The notes beneath the pieces were generated by a model. That model saw only the letters and a program-made list of their open reading frames with translations. It did not search any database and had not been told where the DNA came from. From DTKY01 sp037440765 (GTDB taxonomy: Bacteria; Acidobacteriota; Terriglobia; Bryobacterales; Bryobacteraceae): a stretch of 28,560 nt of DNA. Positions within the stretch are counted from its first letter, which is position 1; every line of letters begins with the position of its first letter. The translations under genes and the position numbers were made by a program. Below are positions 7,133 through 15,373 of this stretch, piece by piece. The stretch spans positions 1-28,560 of the forward strand of contig JBBITL010000057.1 of the NCBI GenBank assembly GCA_037440765.1, read 5' to 3'.

Positions 7133-8644
7133 ATGGAAAGCGGACCCACGGACAGTCCGGCCATATGCCGCTGGCTGATATGGGTGGGCGGCCTGGCCGT
7201 GCCCGGCGCCGAGCGCCAGGCATGGGGGCAGCGGAAGCTCGAAGAGGCGCGCCAGTACCGGGCACTTCTCCAGGAGCGTGGCGAGTCACCGGCCGCGATC
7301 CGCGGAAAGCTCTTCAAGCTCTGCCGCCAGGCGCTTCAGGATGAATTCCGCCGGTGCGCGCGGGAGGCGGATCCGCGGCCGAAGGCTGTAAGGCTCGCCC
7401 GCAGCCCCGCGTTCTTCATTGCCGCCACCCTCCTGTTGCTGGCCGGCCTTGCCCTCGGCGCGGGGATGTTCGCAGGCTTGCGGACTGTCTACGGCCCGCT
7501 GCCTTATGCCGATGCAGGCCGCCTGGTCGTCTGCTATCAGGTTCATTTCCTGTCTCTCTCGTTGGGGGTGCAAGCCCGCTACATCCGCCCTTGGCAGGAA
7601 CACAGCAATACCCTGGAGGGACTGGCCGCCTACCAGATGCGGAATTTCCTGATTACCCCGCCGGGCCGTCCCGAGATAATGGTGGGCGGGGCGCGCGTGA
7701 CAGAGGGCTTCTTCGATCTGTTGCGCGTGAAGCCCGCCGCCGGCCGGCTTTTCAATCCCGGCGACTCCGCCGGAGAACCCCTGGTGGTTCTGAGTCACGA
7801 TGTCTGGCTAACCGAGTTCGGGGCCGACCCGCACGCCCCCGGAAAGGAAGTGACCCTGGAGGGCGCCACGGCGCGCATCGCCGGTGTGTTGCCGCCCCAA
7901 TTCTGGTTCCGCTCGCGCCAAGCCGCGGTGTGGACCCTCCTGCCTGATCTGAGCCGCCCGGACCCCGCGTTGCGCCTGGTGAGCACGGTCGGGCGGCTGG
8001 CCCCGGAGGCGACCCCCGAGGAGGTCCGGGAGGAATTGGAGAACATCGCCTGGAGCACCAGCCGGTTCCGGGGGGCTGAGTTCCGGGTCACGCCGCTCGG
8101 CACGTCGCTCCGGCCCATGCCGCTGTTTCTGGTGGTGAGCTTCGGCGGCGGCACGCTGCTGGCCCTGGTGATAGCGCTGGTGCAGTTCCTGAGATCCTGG
8201 CGCCAGAGGGGAGACGCGCCGCGCGAGGTGCTCCGCTACTGGGCGTTCTTCCCCCTCAAGACCGCCCTGCTATTGATGCTGATGGCGGGCATGGGCGCCG
8301 AGCTGGCGGCCCGCAATGCGCTGGCGCTCCACCCCTCCAGGTTCGCCCTCGGGCTCCTTATCGACTGGGCCTCGGTGCTGGTGACGCTGCTGGTGCTGCG
8401 CTGGGCGATTCTGGACCAGAGCCGGCGCTGCCCGGTCTGCCTGAGGCGGCTGACCCTTCCCGTCAGTTCCGGCACCTGGAGCAGCGCCCTGTTCGACCCG
8501 GCTACCACCGAGCTGCTGTGCGACCAGGGGCACGGCTCGCTGTGGTACGGCGAGGCGCCCACCACGCTGGGAGCGATTCGCCGCTGGATCACGCTCGAGG
8601 ATTCCTGGCGGGAACTTCTCACCCCGCAGGACAAGACCAAGTAG
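7133..8644 (+). CDS. ADOP-like membrane protein: MacB core plus C-terminal CxxC ribbon
   Basis: A 503-residue membrane protein resembling half of an acidobacterial duplicated orphan permease. Residues 1-90 are cytoplasmic and helical (LEEARQYRALLQERGESPAA). TM1 is at about 92-116. A MacB-type periplasmic core follows (GPLPYADAGRLVVCYQ, WQEHSNTLEGLAAYQ, then VTEGFFDLLRVKPAAGRLF and PLVVLSHDVW). Three further hydrophobic segments lie at about 327-349, 379-396 and 403-425. The tail has CPVC (Cys433, Cys436) and CDQGH (Cys463, His467), a possible metal-binding ribbon. The second MacB core and the conserved FtsX domain of complete ADOPs are absent, and no ATPase gene is adjacent. Substrate and role are unknown. 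The ATG at 7133 lacks a clear ribosome-binding site. Confidence 0.75.
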   Translation: MESGPTDSPAICRWLIWVGGLAVPGAERQAWGQRKLEEARQYRALLQERGESPAAIRGKLFKLCRQALQDEFRRCAREADPRPKAVRLARSPAFFIAATLLLLAGLALGAGMFAGLRTVYGPLPYADAGRLVVCYQVHFLSLSLGVQARYIRPWQEHSNTLEGLAAYQMRNFLITPPGRPEIMVGGARVTEGFFDLLRVKPAAGRLFNPGDSAGEPLVVLSHDVWLTEFGADPHAPGKEVTLEGATARIAGVLPPQFWFRSRQAAVWTLLPDLSRPDPALRLVSTVGRLAPEATPEEVREELENIAWSTSRFRGAEFRVTPLGTSLRPMPLFLVVSFGGGTLLALVIALVQFLRSWRQRGDAPREVLRYWAFFPLKTALLLMLMAGMGAELAARNALALHPSRFALGLLIDWASVLVTLLVLRWAILDQSRRCPVCLRRLTLPVSSGTWSSALFDPATTELLCDQGHGSLWYGEAPTTLGAIRRWITLEDSWRELLTPQDKTK

Positions 8645-8781
8645 GCGGTACCTCCGGCCCCCCCAAAAATCCCTTGGGCCACGCTGGGCAGCCGGTTTGG
8701 TACTAGGCTGAGCTCTCACGACCTTGGCCGAAAAATAGCTAAGAACCGCACCAACGATAAGTTAACTTGCCTTCTGAAGGC

Positions 8782-9132
8782 ATGACAGAACACGAGCAGC
8801 GGCGAAACCGGAGGTTCGAAGTGCAGTTGCGATGCGAGTTATGGTCACCTTTCCAGGACTTCGACACCCTGCACGGAGTCACGGTCAACATGAGCCGGTT
8901 CGGGGTGGTGTTTGCCCCGGACGAGGGACTGGAGGACCGTCTGCTGCCGCAGGTGGGCCACGCCGCCAGGGTGGTGCTGCACCTGCCGCGCCCGGCACAG
9001 GAGATGGCCAGGTGCGTCGAGTGCCTGGGCCGCGTGGTCCGCCTTGATGCGCAGGAGTCGCTCCGCCGAATCGCGCTGGAGTTCCGCCGCTGCCAGTTCA
9101 CCGCGTACCCCCCCGCGCGCGAGAGCGCCTGA
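8782..9132 (+). CDS. PilZ-domain protein (putative c-di-GMP receptor)
   Basis: A 116-residue soluble protein consisting of little more than one PilZ domain. The Arg cluster is RRNRR (residues 7-11), and the second ligand-binding motif N-x-S-x-x-G is NMSRFG (36-41); both are required for cyclic di-GMP binding in this family. The rest alternates predicted beta strands (ARVVLHLPRP, ECLGRVVRLDAQES, RIALEF). The ATG at 8782 is used; an in-frame TTG at 8767 would add five residues and neither has an ideally spaced ribosome-binding site. It stands alone, 137 nt after the ADOP-like gene and upstream of the cobalamin riboswitch, and its partner output is not evident from context. Confidence 0.85.
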   Translation: MTEHEQRRNRRFEVQLRCELWSPFQDFDTLHGVTVNMSRFGVVFAPDEGLEDRLLPQVGHAARVVLHLPRPAQEMARCVECLGRVVRLDAQESLRRIALEFRRCQFTAYPPARESA

Positions 9133-9144
9133 CTGTTTCCCGCC

Positions 9145-9153
9145 TGCTATACT
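9145..9153 (+). promoter_or_regulatory. Extended -10 promoter of the btu operon
   Basis: TGC-TATACT at 9145-9153 places transcription start near 9160, just ahead of the cobalamin riboswitch. No good -35 box is visible at 16-18 nt spacing, consistent with extended -10 recognition. The identical 9-mer precedes both Oar-like receptor genes on the other strand. Confidence 0.6.
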
Positions 9154-9209
9154 CGTCTGTGCGGCGGACGGTGCAGGATGCCGGCGCGCCGCGTGATATT
9201 TCACAACGA

Positions 9210-9375
9210 TCACCGACGGGCCAGGAATGAACGGAAAGGCGGTTCGAAACCGCTACTGCCCCGCAACTGTGAGCGACATGCTGTATGGCCGCGCGGCCAC
9301 TGTGACCAACGGGAAGGCCGCGCAACCCGCTCGGGAAAGGCCGGGTCGCGAGTCAGGAGACCGGTTTCTGGCTGG
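9210..9375 (+). promoter_or_regulatory. Cobalamin (B12) riboswitch
   Basis: Conserved elements of the cobalamin aptamer appear in order: closing stem GCCAG (9220-9224) with CTGGC (9368-9372), a hairpin GCGGTT/AACCGC (9239-9244 and 9248-9253), the core block GCCCCGCAACTGTGAGCGA (9258-9276), GCCACTG (9296-9302), GGGAAGG (9311-9317), and the B12 box AGTCAGGAGACC (9351-9362). It lies in the leader of the btuB-like gene, whose ATG is at 9407. No terminator with a T-tract is evident between aptamer and start codon, so control of translation initiation, through the GAGGGAGA ribosome-binding site at 9392-9399, is more likely than attenuation. Adenosylcobalamin or a relative would repress the corrinoid-uptake operon. 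Confidence 0.95.
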
Positions 9376-9406
9376 ATGAGTGATGCGTTCCGAGGGAGAA
9401 CGTTTC

Positions 9407-11647
9407 ATGCACATCAAGCAGACTATGTTTTGTCACCTGCTGGCCGGGGCCCTGACGCTCGCGGCTCAGCAGCCTGGAATCCGGGGCATTGTCCTGGACC
9501 CGGATGCACGCCCCATCCCCGGCGCCCGGTTACAGTGCGCCGGCCGCCTGCTCAACTCCGACAACGAAGGAAAGTTCAGCCTTCCGGGGGTGACCCACTG
9601 CCGGCTGATCGCCTCGGCCGCAGGTTTCGAGAGCCGCATCCTGGAATTGGAGGCAGGCTCCGAGGTGGCGGTAGAACTGGCCGTGTCCGGCGTGGCCGCA
9701 CGCATCGTGGTCACCGCCACGCGCCAACCCGCCACCCTGGAGGAGGTCAGCCTGTCGGCCAGCGTTTTGACGCTGGCGGACCTCGAGCAGCGCCACTTCC
9801 CCGCCGTTGCGGACGTCCTGCGCGAGCTTCCGGGCATGCAGGCGACCACGGCCGGCCGCAACGGCAGCCAGACGTCGCTTTTCACCCGCGGGGCGGCGCG
9901 GACCGGCACGCTGGTGTTGGTGGACGGTGTCGCGGTCAACGACCCGGGCGGGGAGTTCAATTTCGGAAACCTGAGCGGCGACGGTCTGGAGCGGATCGAG
10001 GTCGTCCGCGGGCCGCACAGCGCCCTGTTCGGCGCCGAAGCCTCGGCCGGAGTTGTTCAGATCTTCACGCGCCGGGGGAACCCGGAACAGACACGCCCGA
10101 GAGCCGGATTGTCCTTTGAGCGCGGCAGCTTCGCGACGGATGCCTGGAGGGCCGATCTGGCAGGCGGGACTGGCCGGCGGCTGGACTACGCGCTTCACAC
10201 CTCGCGGCTGCGGAGCTCCGGCGAGTTTCCCAACGGCGCCTTCCGCAACATCACGGGCAGCGGCAACGCCGGCCTGCGCCTGTCCTCCTCCACCCAGCTT
10301 CGCGGCGTGGCGCGGGTGTCGGATTCGGTGGTAGGGGTGCCCGGCCAGGTCGCCTACGGGCTCATCGACTACGACGCCAGGGAAACCAACCGTGACTCGG
10401 TGCTCTCGCTCCGGCTGGATGATGCGCGCGGAGGCCGCTACGCGCAGCAGGTCTCCTTCGGCTATCACCGGGTCCGCGACGTGTACACAGACACTCAGAT
10501 GCAGGGGCCTTACCGTCTGGCTGCGCTGGTGCGCGACGCGGGCGCAGCGCGGCCGCGAACCTACCTGGACAGGCTGCTGGACCCCGCAGCTCTGCCCGCC
10601 GCGGCTCCGCCCGGCACGCGCCTGGTGACCGCGGAGGTCACCCTCTATCCGCTGTTCGATCCGTACCTCAGCGCCACCAGCCGGAAGCGTCTCGGCTATC
10701 AGGGGAACTGGACGCCGGCCGGCGCCACTGTCGCCTTCGGCTACGACTACGAGCGGCAGGAGGGCGTGGTTTCGGCCGCCGGCGTGGCCCGCGGCAACCA
10801 CGGCCTGTTCCTGCACGCTCAGAGGACCGTGGCCGGGCGCCTGTTCCTTTCGGGCGGAGCGCGCCTGGAGCGGTCGAGCGTGTTCGGCCGCAAGCTCACG
10901 CCGCGTGGCGCGGTGGGCTGGCTGGTTTCGCAACGCCGCGGGCCGCTCTCCTCCACTTTCGTGCGGCTGAGCGCGGGCCGGGGAATCACCGAGCCCAGCC
11001 TGATACAGAACTTCTCACGCGAGTTCTACGCGGTGGGGAATCCGCTCCTTACGCCGGAGATGACTTCGAGCTATGAGACCGGCCTGGTCCAGGAGTGGTT
11101 CGGGCGCTGGGCTCGAACCGAAGTATCGCTGTTCGAGAACCGGTTCAGGGACATGATCACCTTCGTCCCCTTGCCGCCTCCCGTGTGGGGCTCCTGGCGG
11201 AACCTTGAGGCGAGCCGCGCCCGCGGCCTGGAGTTCTCTGGCCGCGCCCGCCTTTCGGGGGCCGTGACGTTCATCGCGGCGTATACTAGGCTGTGGACCA
11301 GGGTGCTGAGGTCCGGCTCTCCGGCCAGCCCGTTCTACGGGGTGGGGCAGGAGCTGGCCAGGAGGGCGGGGAACTCCGGGTCGGTTTCGCTCTCGGTCGC
11401 GCCGGGCCGCTGGTGGCTCCAGTCCGGGGCTGTGCTGGTGGGCGAGCGGCAGGACGTGGACTTCTGGCTGGGCGTCAATCGCAATCCCGGCTACCGGAAC
11501 GTTTACGCGGCCGGATCATACCGCCTGTCGGCTCGCCTGGCGCCATACTTCCGCGCTGACAATCTGCTGAACAGCCGCTACCAGGAGGCGCTCGGCTACA
11601 GCAGCCTTTCGCGAAGCCTGAGGGTGGGCATCCGCGTGGAATGGTAG
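9407..11647 (+). CDS. btuB: BtuB-like TonB-dependent corrinoid receptor
   Basis: A 746-residue outer-membrane receptor predicted to import cobalamin or other corrinoids. The ATG at 9407 is favoured over GTG 9380 or ATG 9383 because GAGGGAGA lies 7 nt upstream and a signal peptide follows directly (residues 1-20). Residues about 25-95 form a carboxypeptidase-regulatory-like domain, absent from E. coli BtuB. The TonB box is VVTATRQ (101-107). The plug spans about 114-222 (VLRELPGM, LVLVDGVAVNDP, IEVVRGPHSALFG). The barrel runs to the C terminus (LRVGIRVEW, aromatic last residue). The corrinoid assignment comes from the riboswitch upstream and from btuF, btuD and btuC downstream. The stop overlaps the btuF start by 7 nt. 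Confidence 0.92.
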   Translation: MHIKQTMFCHLLAGALTLAAQQPGIRGIVLDPDARPIPGARLQCAGRLLNSDNEGKFSLPGVTHCRLIASAAGFESRILELEAGSEVAVELAVSGVAARIVVTATRQPATLEEVSLSASVLTLADLEQRHFPAVADVLRELPGMQATTAGRNGSQTSLFTRGAARTGTLVLVDGVAVNDPGGEFNFGNLSGDGLERIEVVRGPHSALFGAEASAGVVQIFTRRGNPEQTRPRAGLSFERGSFATDAWRADLAGGTGRRLDYALHTSRLRSSGEFPNGAFRNITGSGNAGLRLSSSTQLRGVARVSDSVVGVPGQVAYGLIDYDARETNRDSVLSLRLDDARGGRYAQQVSFGYHRVRDVYTDTQMQGPYRLAALVRDAGAARPRTYLDRLLDPAALPAAAPPGTRLVTAEVTLYPLFDPYLSATSRKRLGYQGNWTPAGATVAFGYDYERQEGVVSAAGVARGNHGLFLHAQRTVAGRLFLSGGARLERSSVFGRKLTPRGAVGWLVSQRRGPLSSTFVRLSAGRGITEPSLIQNFSREFYAVGNPLLTPEMTSSYETGLVQEWFGRWARTEVSLFENRFRDMITFVPLPPPVWGSWRNLEASRARGLEFSGRARLSGAVTFIAAYTRLWTRVLRSGSPASPFYGVGQELARRAGNSGSVSLSVAPGRWWLQSGAVLVGERQDVDFWLGVNRNPGYRNVYAAGSYRLSARLAPYFRADNLLNSRYQEALGYSSLSRSLRVGIRVEW

Positions 11648-12492
11648 CGCGCGTCGCCATCCTGTGCCTTGCGGCGGTCCTGTGCCAGGCCCAGCCCCGG
11701 CGCATCGTCTCGACTGCGCCCAGCATCACCGAGACGCTCTACGCCCTGGGGCTGGGCGACAGGGTGGCGGGCGTCACCACCTTCTGCCGCTATCCGCCCG
11801 AAGCGGCAGGAAAGCCGAAAATCGGCAACTACCTCCGCCCCGATGCAGAAGCCATCCTGGCCCTCCGGCCGGACCTGGTGATAGCGGAGTCGAGCATGCT
11901 GCGCCAGGCGGCGGCGCTCGAGCGGCTGAGGCTGAAGCTCCTGGAAATCGACGCCACCACGGTCAGCGGGATTCTGGAGTCCATCCGGTCTATCGGGCGC
12001 GCGGCCGGAGCCGAGGCGCGCGCCGGGGAGCTGTGCGCCTCGATCCAGGCCGGCCTCGACGCCCTCGCTGTGCGCTCCCGGGGTCTAGCGCGGCCCCGGG
12101 TGATGTTCATCGTGGGCCGGACGCCGGGCCGGGTGGAGGACCTGATTGCGGCGGGGGCGGGCTCCTACATCAGCGAGTTGATCGAGTTGGCGGGCGGCGT
12201 CAACGTGTTTCGTGACGCGCCCGCCCCGTATTCGAAGGTCGGGCTGGAGGAGATCCTGGCGCGCAACCCGGAGGTCATTATCGACATGGGCGAGATGGCC
12301 CGGACCGTGGGAGTCAGCGAAGCCCGCAAGAAGGAAGTCGTCACCCTCTGGGGCCGCTACCCGACCCTGCGCGCGGCGCAACGGGGCCGGGTCTACGCGG
12401 TGGCGGCCGACATCTACGTCGTCCCGGGGCCGCGCGTCGCCGAGGCTGCCCGGCGGATCGCGGAACTGCTCCACGCGGAGGCGGCGCGGTGA
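11641..12492 (+). CDS. btuF: Periplasmic cobalamin-binding protein
   Basis: A 283-residue class III periplasmic binding protein (BtuF/FepB fold, PF01497). A signal peptide covers about residues 1-17 (VAILCLAAVLCQAQ). RRIVSTAPSITETLYALGLG followed by DRVAGVTTFCRYPPEA is the typical N-lobe start, and LRPDAEAILALRPDLVI completes the first lobe. A long helix region (about 80-125) links to the second lobe (VMFIVGRTPG, AGAGSYISELIELAGGVNVF). It should carry corrinoid from BtuB to BtuCD. The ATG overlaps the btuB stop (ATGGTAG), and its own TGA overlaps the btuD GTG, which implies translational coupling. B12 rather than ferric siderophore specificity is inferred from the riboswitch. Confidence 0.92.
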   Translation: MVARVAILCLAAVLCQAQPRRIVSTAPSITETLYALGLGDRVAGVTTFCRYPPEAAGKPKIGNYLRPDAEAILALRPDLVIAESSMLRQAAALERLRLKLLEIDATTVSGILESIRSIGRAAGAEARAGELCASIQAGLDALAVRSRGLARPRVMFIVGRTPGRVEDLIAAGAGSYISELIELAGGVNVFRDAPAPYSKVGLEEILARNPEVIIDMGEMARTVGVSEARKKEVVTLWGRYPTLRAAQRGRVYAVAADIYVVPGPRVAEAARRIAELLHAEAAR

Positions 12493-13259
12493 ACGTCCTG
12501 TTCTCCCTGTCCGGCGTCGGCATGCGATACGACGGCGCCGAGATACTGAGCGGCGCCAGCGTGGATTTGGGTGACTCCCAGATGGTGGCGCTGGTGGGGC
12601 CGAACGGCGCCGGCAAGTCCACCCTGCTCTCGATAATGGCTGGTCTGCGGCCGCACTACTCCGGCCGCTGCCTGTTTGATGGCCGGGAAGTGCGCCGGTG
12701 GCCGCGCCGGGCGTTCGCGCGGGCGGTCTCCTTCGTCCCGCAGATGCTCCGGATCGAGTTTCCCTTCACCGCCGGGCAGGTGGTGATGATGGGGCGCACG
12801 CCGTACTGTGACGGCCTGTTCGAGTCGCCCGAGGACCACGACGCGGTCGAGCGCGCCATGCAGATCACTGACACTCTGCCATTCCGCCGGCGGGACTTCC
12901 GTTCGCTGAGTGGAGGCGAGAAGCAGCGCACGGTTCTGGCTTCCGTGCTGGCGCAATCGCCGAAGGTGCTGTTGCTGGACGAGCCAACGACCTTCCTCGA
13001 CTTGCAGCACCAGGTATCCATCTACGGGCTGCTGCGGGACATGGCTGCGCGCGGGCTGCTTGTGGTGGCCGTTACGCATGATCTGAACCTGGCGGCGGCC
13101 TACTCCGATCGCGTGCTGGTGCTGCGCGGCGGAGAGCTTGTGCGCGACGCCGCCCCGGCCGAGGCGCTGAATCCCGAGACGATTCGCGAGGTGTTTGGAG
13201 TCACCGCGGAGGTGCAGCGGACCGCCACGGGGAAGCCCTGGATCGCCTATGGGAGCTAA
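12489..13259 (+). CDS. btuD: Cobalamin ABC transporter ATPase
   Basis: A 256-residue ABC ATPase of the FecCDE/BtuCD class that should energise corrinoid import at the inner membrane. Walker A is GPNGAGKST (37-45), the Q-loop glutamine is in SFVPQML, the signature is LSGGEKQR (from residue 140), Walker B is VLLLDEPT (Asp164), and the H-loop is VTHD. The GTG start at 12489 overlaps the btuF stop (GTGA). The C-terminal 30 residues (ETIREVFGVTAEVQRTATGK) match the usual end of this class. The stop overlaps the btuC start by 11 nt. All catalytic motifs are intact. Confidence 0.94.
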   Translation: MNVLFSLSGVGMRYDGAEILSGASVDLGDSQMVALVGPNGAGKSTLLSIMAGLRPHYSGRCLFDGREVRRWPRRAFARAVSFVPQMLRIEFPFTAGQVVMMGRTPYCDGLFESPEDHDAVERAMQITDTLPFRRRDFRSLSGGEKQRTVLASVLAQSPKVLLLDEPTTFLDLQHQVSIYGLLRDMAARGLLVVAVTHDLNLAAAYSDRVLVLRGGELVRDAAPAEALNPETIREVFGVTAEVQRTATGKPWIAYGS

Positions 13260-14250
13260 GCCGTCCCACAGCTTCTGGATTGCCGTCGGCGTGACGGCCG
13301 CGCTGGCGGCCGCGGCTCTGTGTCTGCTGCCGCTGGTGGGTTCTGCGCGAATCGACTATGGCCGGGCGCTGGCCGGCCAGTCGCCCGATGCCGAGATCCT
13401 GTTCTACGCCCGGCTGCCGCGCGTGCTGCTGGCGCTGATGGCGGGCGGGGCGCTGGCCGTAACCGGGACGCTGTTTCAGGCGCTGCTCCGAGACGCGCTG
13501 GCCGAGCCCTACACGCTGGGCGTGTCGAGCGGCGCGTCACTCGGCGCGGTAGTGGCCATATCGGCGGGCTGGGGCAAGGTCGCCGGCGTGCCGGCCATCT
13601 GGATCGCGGCGCTGGTCGGCGCGGCCACGGTGCTGGCGGTGGTCCTGGGCGTGGCTAGCGAGGGAAGGCGCATGTCGTCGTTCACGCTGCTTCTCTCGGG
13701 GGTGACGATCAACGCCATCTGTCTGGCCTCGATTCTGTTTCTTCAGTACTTCGCGGATTTCAGCCAGTCCTTCGCCATCGTGAGGTGGCTGCTGGGCGGG
13801 ATCGACGCCGTCGAATACTCCACCTTGGCCTGGCTGGCGGCGGTGGTGCTGCCCTTTGCCGGATATGTGACCTGGAGATCGCGGGACTGGAACCTTCTCG
13901 CCATCGGGGAGGAATGGGCGGCCGCGCGCGGCGTCTCCACGCAGAAGCTGATGCTCACCGGCTACCTGGCGGGGTCGGTTATGGCGGGGACGCTCACATC
14001 GCTCACCGGCCCCATCGGGTTTGTGGGGCTGATCGTTCCCCACGCGCTGCGTCTGCGGCTGGGCGCGGACCACCGGCTGCTGATCCCCTGCGCCTTCTTC
14101 CTGGGGGCGGCGTTTCTGGCCGCCTCGGACACACTGGCGCGGACGATCCTGGCGCCCACCGAGGTGCCCGTCGGCGTCATCACGGCGATGATGGGCGGCC
14201 CGTTCTTCATCTGGCTTCTCCGCTCCAAGCGCCGCAGCCTGTGGCTGTAG
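13249..14250 (+). CDS. btuC: Cobalamin ABC transporter permease
   Basis: A 333-residue polytopic permease of the FecCD/BtuC family, expected to have about ten membrane helices and to work as a dimer with BtuD. Family motifs: RLPRVLLALMAGGALAVTG, FQALLRDALAEPYTLGVSSG, then LLSGVTINAI, GSVMAGTLTSLTGPIGFVGL, and IVPHALRLRLGADHRLLIP. The GPIGFVGLIVPH stretch forms part of the coupling interface with the ATPase. The ATG at 13249 lies inside the end of btuD, giving an 11-nt overlap. Only 28 nt separate its stop from the next open frame, a MacB-like permease, so read-through is likely. Confidence 0.94.
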   Translation: MGAKPSHSFWIAVGVTAALAAAALCLLPLVGSARIDYGRALAGQSPDAEILFYARLPRVLLALMAGGALAVTGTLFQALLRDALAEPYTLGVSSGASLGAVVAISAGWGKVAGVPAIWIAALVGAATVLAVVLGVASEGRRMSSFTLLLSGVTINAICLASILFLQYFADFSQSFAIVRWLLGGIDAVEYSTLAWLAAVVLPFAGYVTWRSRDWNLLAIGEEWAAARGVSTQKLMLTGYLAGSVMAGTLTSLTGPIGFVGLIVPHALRLRLGADHRLLIPCAFFLGAAFLAASDTLARTILAPTEVPVGVITAMMGGPFFIWLLRSKRRSLWL

Positions 14251-14266
14251 GAACCGGAGAACCTAC

Positions 14267-14272
14267 TACAAT
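14267..14272 (+). promoter_or_regulatory. Possible internal -10 for the MacB-like pair
   Basis: TACAAT at 14267-14272 sits in the 28-nt gap after btuC. Transcription would begin near 14279, exactly at the TTG start of the following gene, so a leaderless transcript is conceivable. No clear -35 is present and read-through from the btu operon is equally plausible. Confidence 0.25.
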
Positions 14273-14278
14273 GGGAAC

Positions 14279-15373
14279 TTGCTCAACAAACTGGTTGTCG
14301 AGAACCTGAAGCACCGGCCGGTGCGGACGTTCCTGAGCGTGCTGGCCATCGGCGTCGAAGTGACCATGATGCTGACGCTGGTCGGGTTGAGCGAAGGCAT
14401 GCTGGAGGATTCGGCCCGCCGCGCCCGCGGCGTAGGAGCGGATATCATCATCCGCGCTCCCGGCACGTCGCTCATCAGCCTAAGCTCGGCGTCGATGCCG
14501 GAGAAGCTGATGGAGTTCTTCGCCGCGCAGCCGCACGTCACCCTTGCCGGCGGCACGGTCGTCTACCCCATTGGCGGCGTCAGCACCATCACGGGGATCG
14601 ACCTCGACGAATTCAACCGCATGAGCGGCGGCTTCCGCTACCTGGCGGGAGGGCCGTTCCGCGAGCCCCATGACATCATCGTCGACGAGTTCTACGCCGC
14701 GCAGAACAAGCTGATGGTGGGTTCCACGGTGAACCTCATGAACCGCGACTGGCGCGTTTGCGGTGTAGTGGAGCCGGGGAAGCTGGCCCGGATCGTGATC
14801 CCGCGCACGACGCTCCAGGACCTGGCCGGGGCCACCGGCAAGCTGAGCCAGATCTTCCTGAAGCTGGATTCCCCCGCCAACACCGCGCAGGTGCTTGCGG
14901 CCCTCAAGGAGAAACTGCCGGACTACCAGATGTACTCCATAGAGGAACTGACGTCGCTCTACTCGGTCAGCAACGTGCCCGGTTTGAGCGCCTTCATCGG
15001 CGTGATCATCGGGCTTTCCATCGTGGTGGGTTTTCTGGTGGTGTTCCTCTCCATGTATACGGCGGTGCTGGAACGCACCAGGGAGGTAGGGGTGCTCAAG
15101 GCGCTGGGCGCGTCGCCGGCGTATGTGCTCAATATCATCTGCCGGGAGACGGTTCTGCTGGCGCTGGCTGGCTCGGCGGTGGGCGTGGCGCTTACCTACG
15201 GCAGCCGCTGGGCGGTCATGACGCTGGCGCCCGCCTCGCTGACCCAGAAGATCGTGCCGGAATGGTGGCCGATCGCGGCCTTCATCGCCGTCTTCGGCGC
15301 CCTGGCCGGCGCACTGTACCCGGCCTGGAAGGCCGCGCAGCAGGATGCGATCGAGGCGCTCTCCTATGAGTAA
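14279..15373 (+). CDS. MacB/FtsX-type ABC transporter permease
   Basis: A 364-residue inner-membrane permease of the MacB/LolC architecture. TM1 is at about 17-37 (TFLSVLAIGVEVTMMLTLVG). A periplasmic MacB-type core follows (about 40-235: DIIIRAPG, RYLAGGPFREPHDIIVDEF, GSTVNLMNRDWRVCGVVEPG). Three C-terminal helices form the FtsX domain (about 240-262, 285-305, 325-350: VVFLSMYTAVLERTREVGVL, KALGASPAYVL). The EVGVLKALGAS motif is the ATPase-contact hallmark. The start is TTG at 14279; upstream ATG 14271 is out of frame. The stop overlaps the downstream ATPase start. Such pairs move lipids, lipoproteins or peptides rather than corrinoids; the substrate is unknown. No HlyD/MacA-type adaptor gene is adjacent. 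Confidence 0.88.
   Translation: MLNKLVVENLKHRPVRTFLSVLAIGVEVTMMLTLVGLSEGMLEDSARRARGVGADIIIRAPGTSLISLSSASMPEKLMEFFAAQPHVTLAGGTVVYPIGGVSTITGIDLDEFNRMSGGFRYLAGGPFREPHDIIVDEFYAAQNKLMVGSTVNLMNRDWRVCGVVEPGKLARIVIPRTTLQDLAGATGKLSQIFLKLDSPANTAQVLAALKEKLPDYQMYSIEELTSLYSVSNVPGLSAFIGVIIGLSIVVGFLVVFLSMYTAVLERTREVGVLKALGASPAYVLNIICRETVLLALAGSAVGVALTYGSRWAVMTLAPASLTQKIVPEWWPIAAFIAVFGALAGALYPAWKAAQQDAIEALSYE

Noticed and set aside
5736..7289. Long open frame (about 517 codons) on the minus strand opposite the MoeZ-like gene
   Set aside because: It is antisense to a clearly functional gene, has no recognisable motifs and an Arg/Pro/Ala-rich composition typical of shadow frames in GC-rich DNA.
9380..9406. 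GTG 9380 or ATG 9383 as the btuB start
   Set aside because: They lie almost at the riboswitch 3' edge without a ribosome-binding site; ATG 9407 has GAGGGAGA and leads straight into a signal peptide.
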